Shown: positions 62,920 to 64,000 of the stretch, piece by piece
Position numbering within the stretch: position 1 is the stretch's first letter
Layout of the letters: each line of letters starts with the position of its first letter
Notes under the pieces: generated by a model
What the model was told of the DNA's origin: nothing
The model's input: the letters and a program-made list of their open reading frames with translations, nothing else
Database searches by the model: none
Made by a program: the position numbers and the translations under genes
DNA from: Onchocerca volvulus
Lineage: Eukaryota > Nematoda > Chromadorea > Rhabditida > Onchocercidae
Direction of reading: 5' to 3'
DNA length: 64,000 nucleotides
NCBI GenBank assembly: GCA_000499405.2
Contig: HG738140.1
Location: 4,486,008-4,550,007, forward strand

Positions 62920-63813
62920 ATGATTTTTTTAATTGGACAAGAAGGTCTGCTAATTAATAATTTTATCGCTATAGATCAATTTGATACCAATCCAGATGTC
63001 AAGTATTGTTTCCTTTCCAGTGCTCATTCCCGCCATTGTCAATCGTTAACAGTAAGTTTGATTCAAATTTTTGGAATATATTTCAGTAAGTTTGATATTT
63101 TCCTGCATTTATAAAATTTATATATGAACCTTTCCGTAATTTAAAATTTTAAATCCAAAGATTTGAAAAAAATAAAAAAATGAAAAAAAAAGTAGCTGTT
63201 TGAATTTCTTTTCCTACCGCAAAGTTTATTCTAATTTACTTAATTGTAAGTCGATCTATAAGATCGATAGACACATAAGATCTGAGATCGTTAGTGCTTT
63301 TTTGCGCATGTAAATATTGCGCCGCATAAAAATTAGCGTTTAGAGAAGTGAAAATTTAATTTTGAAAATTTCTTCAAATTGTCGTTTTAAATAGCAATTA
63401 TAGGATTCTGAAGGAATTCCGAGATAAGATGACAATTATGCCAAATCATTTTTTATTCATCCACTAATAGGAATATTTTAATAATTAATTTGAAAGTAAT
63501 TTTATAGAATGAATGGCAGTTCGATGGAATATATTGTTCACCGATAACAGCCAAAGTGTTATCTGTGATAAGTAGTCGGAAAAAACGATACGGGATTTCG
63601 AAGAAATGGATTCGAACATTAGATTTGAATGTTTGGCATAAAATGGACGGGTTTCGAGTGATGCTTATAGATTCAAATCATGCACCTGGTGCTGTTATGT
63701 TTATCATTGAAGGTGAACATCGTAATGTTCTGGGTCGGATCTTGTACACAGGCTTTTTTCGAGCCGATGCAAGATTTTATCAGAATGTGATAGGCTTGTC
63801 CATATTACAAGAG
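62920..63813 (+). CDS. SNM1/Apollo-type metallo-beta-lactamase protein, N-terminal part, probable pseudo-nuclease
   Basis: SNM1 proteins (SNM1A, Apollo, Artemis; C. elegans MRT-1) are 5' DNA exonucleases or endonucleases for crosslink repair and telomeres. Two exons are visible, 62920-63051 and 63508-63813, joined in phase (146 codons), with a donor GAG|GTTATT leading out of the window. Family blocks: FDTNPDVKYCFLSS (22-34), CSPITAKVL (54-62), LIDSNHAPGAVMF (97-109), ILYTGFFRAD (122-131). The catalytic HxHxDH is read here as S34-A-H36-S-R38-H39, and the TGDFR aspartate is F127; H102 of the NHxPG block is kept. Frames and splice sites are otherwise intact, so this looks like a maintained but inactive paralogue rather than a broken copy. 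The ATG at 62920 is tentative; the open frame extends further upstream and an extra N-terminal exon is possible. Confidence 0.78.
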
Positions 63814-64000
63814 GTTATTAACATTTATTCATTATTTTTCGGATTTATAGATTTGAATACTTTACATGATTTTCGAAGTTTAGACATATAGAGTTTGTTT
63901 CATAAATCATAGGTTTCAAAAAAAAGAAAAAATTTCAATCAGCAACACAGAATTTTGATTCATAAAACAATGATGAATATTGAACTAGAATTTTAAGGCC
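63814..64000 (+). other. Intron of the SNM1-like gene running off the window
   Basis: Sequence after the GTTATT donor at 63814 is AT-rich with in-frame stops and shows no further family block before the window ends. Confidence 0.6.

Noticed and set aside
1..64000. tRNA, rRNA, snRNA or CRISPR loci
   Set aside because: No tRNA B-box-like GGTTCGAATCC context, rRNA core or regular spaced repeat array was seen by eye; a covariance-model search would be needed to exclude small RNA genes.

Overview
The window is a very AT-rich piece of a metazoan nuclear genome, almost certainly a nematode. The genes are built from many small exons whose introns begin GT and end in short T-rich acceptors of the TTTTCAG type. 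Gene content matches nematode signalling genes, and one 14-base string equals the 3' end of the nematode SL1 spliced leader. Intron sizes (hundreds of bases to over 1 kb) and composition suggest a clade III/filarial-type parasite rather than Caenorhabditis, but the species cannot be fixed from the sequence alone. No bacterial, viral or CRISPR features were seen. All exon models below were built by hand from splice signals and protein-family conservation; every junction of the three main genes closes in phase.

Layout: (1) 138-10908, minus strand: phospholipase D (PLD1/2 type, PX-PH-HKD), 20 exons, truncated by the left edge so that the second HKD motif lies outside. (2) 10909-37116: about 26 kb with no convincing conserved gene, full of homopolymer runs, degenerate tandem duplications, trinucleotide microsatellites and a few mobile-element remnants; a possible tiny two-exon minus-strand gene sits at its right end (36615-37197). 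(3) 37766-44281, plus strand: PP2C-like phosphatase-fold protein related to Drosophila CG9801, 13 exons including a GC-AG intron. (4) 46543-59972, minus strand: complete 28-exon ASK1/MAP3K5 orthologue (C. elegans nsy-1), 1451 residues, from thioredoxin-binding N-terminus to C-terminal SAM-like domain. (5) 62920-63813 onward, plus strand: N-terminal part of an SNM1/Apollo-type metallo-beta-lactamase protein, running off the right edge, with several metal-ligand positions replaced.

The genes do not form an operon. The phosphatase and the kinase are convergent (2.3 kb between stop codons), the kinase and the SNM1 gene are divergent, and the PLD gene stands alone. ASK1 is a stress MAP3K feeding p38/JNK, PLD makes the lipid second messenger phosphatidic acid, and SNM1 proteins act in DNA-end and telomere processing; no shared pathway is implied by proximity.

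The most interesting items are the apparently catalytically dead SNM1 homologue, the SL1-like 14-mer, the candidate small gene opposite the phosphatase, a 23-bp-TIR MITE-like element in a phosphatase intron, a mobile element nested in a tandem repeat, and duplicated perfect palindromes in a kinase intron.
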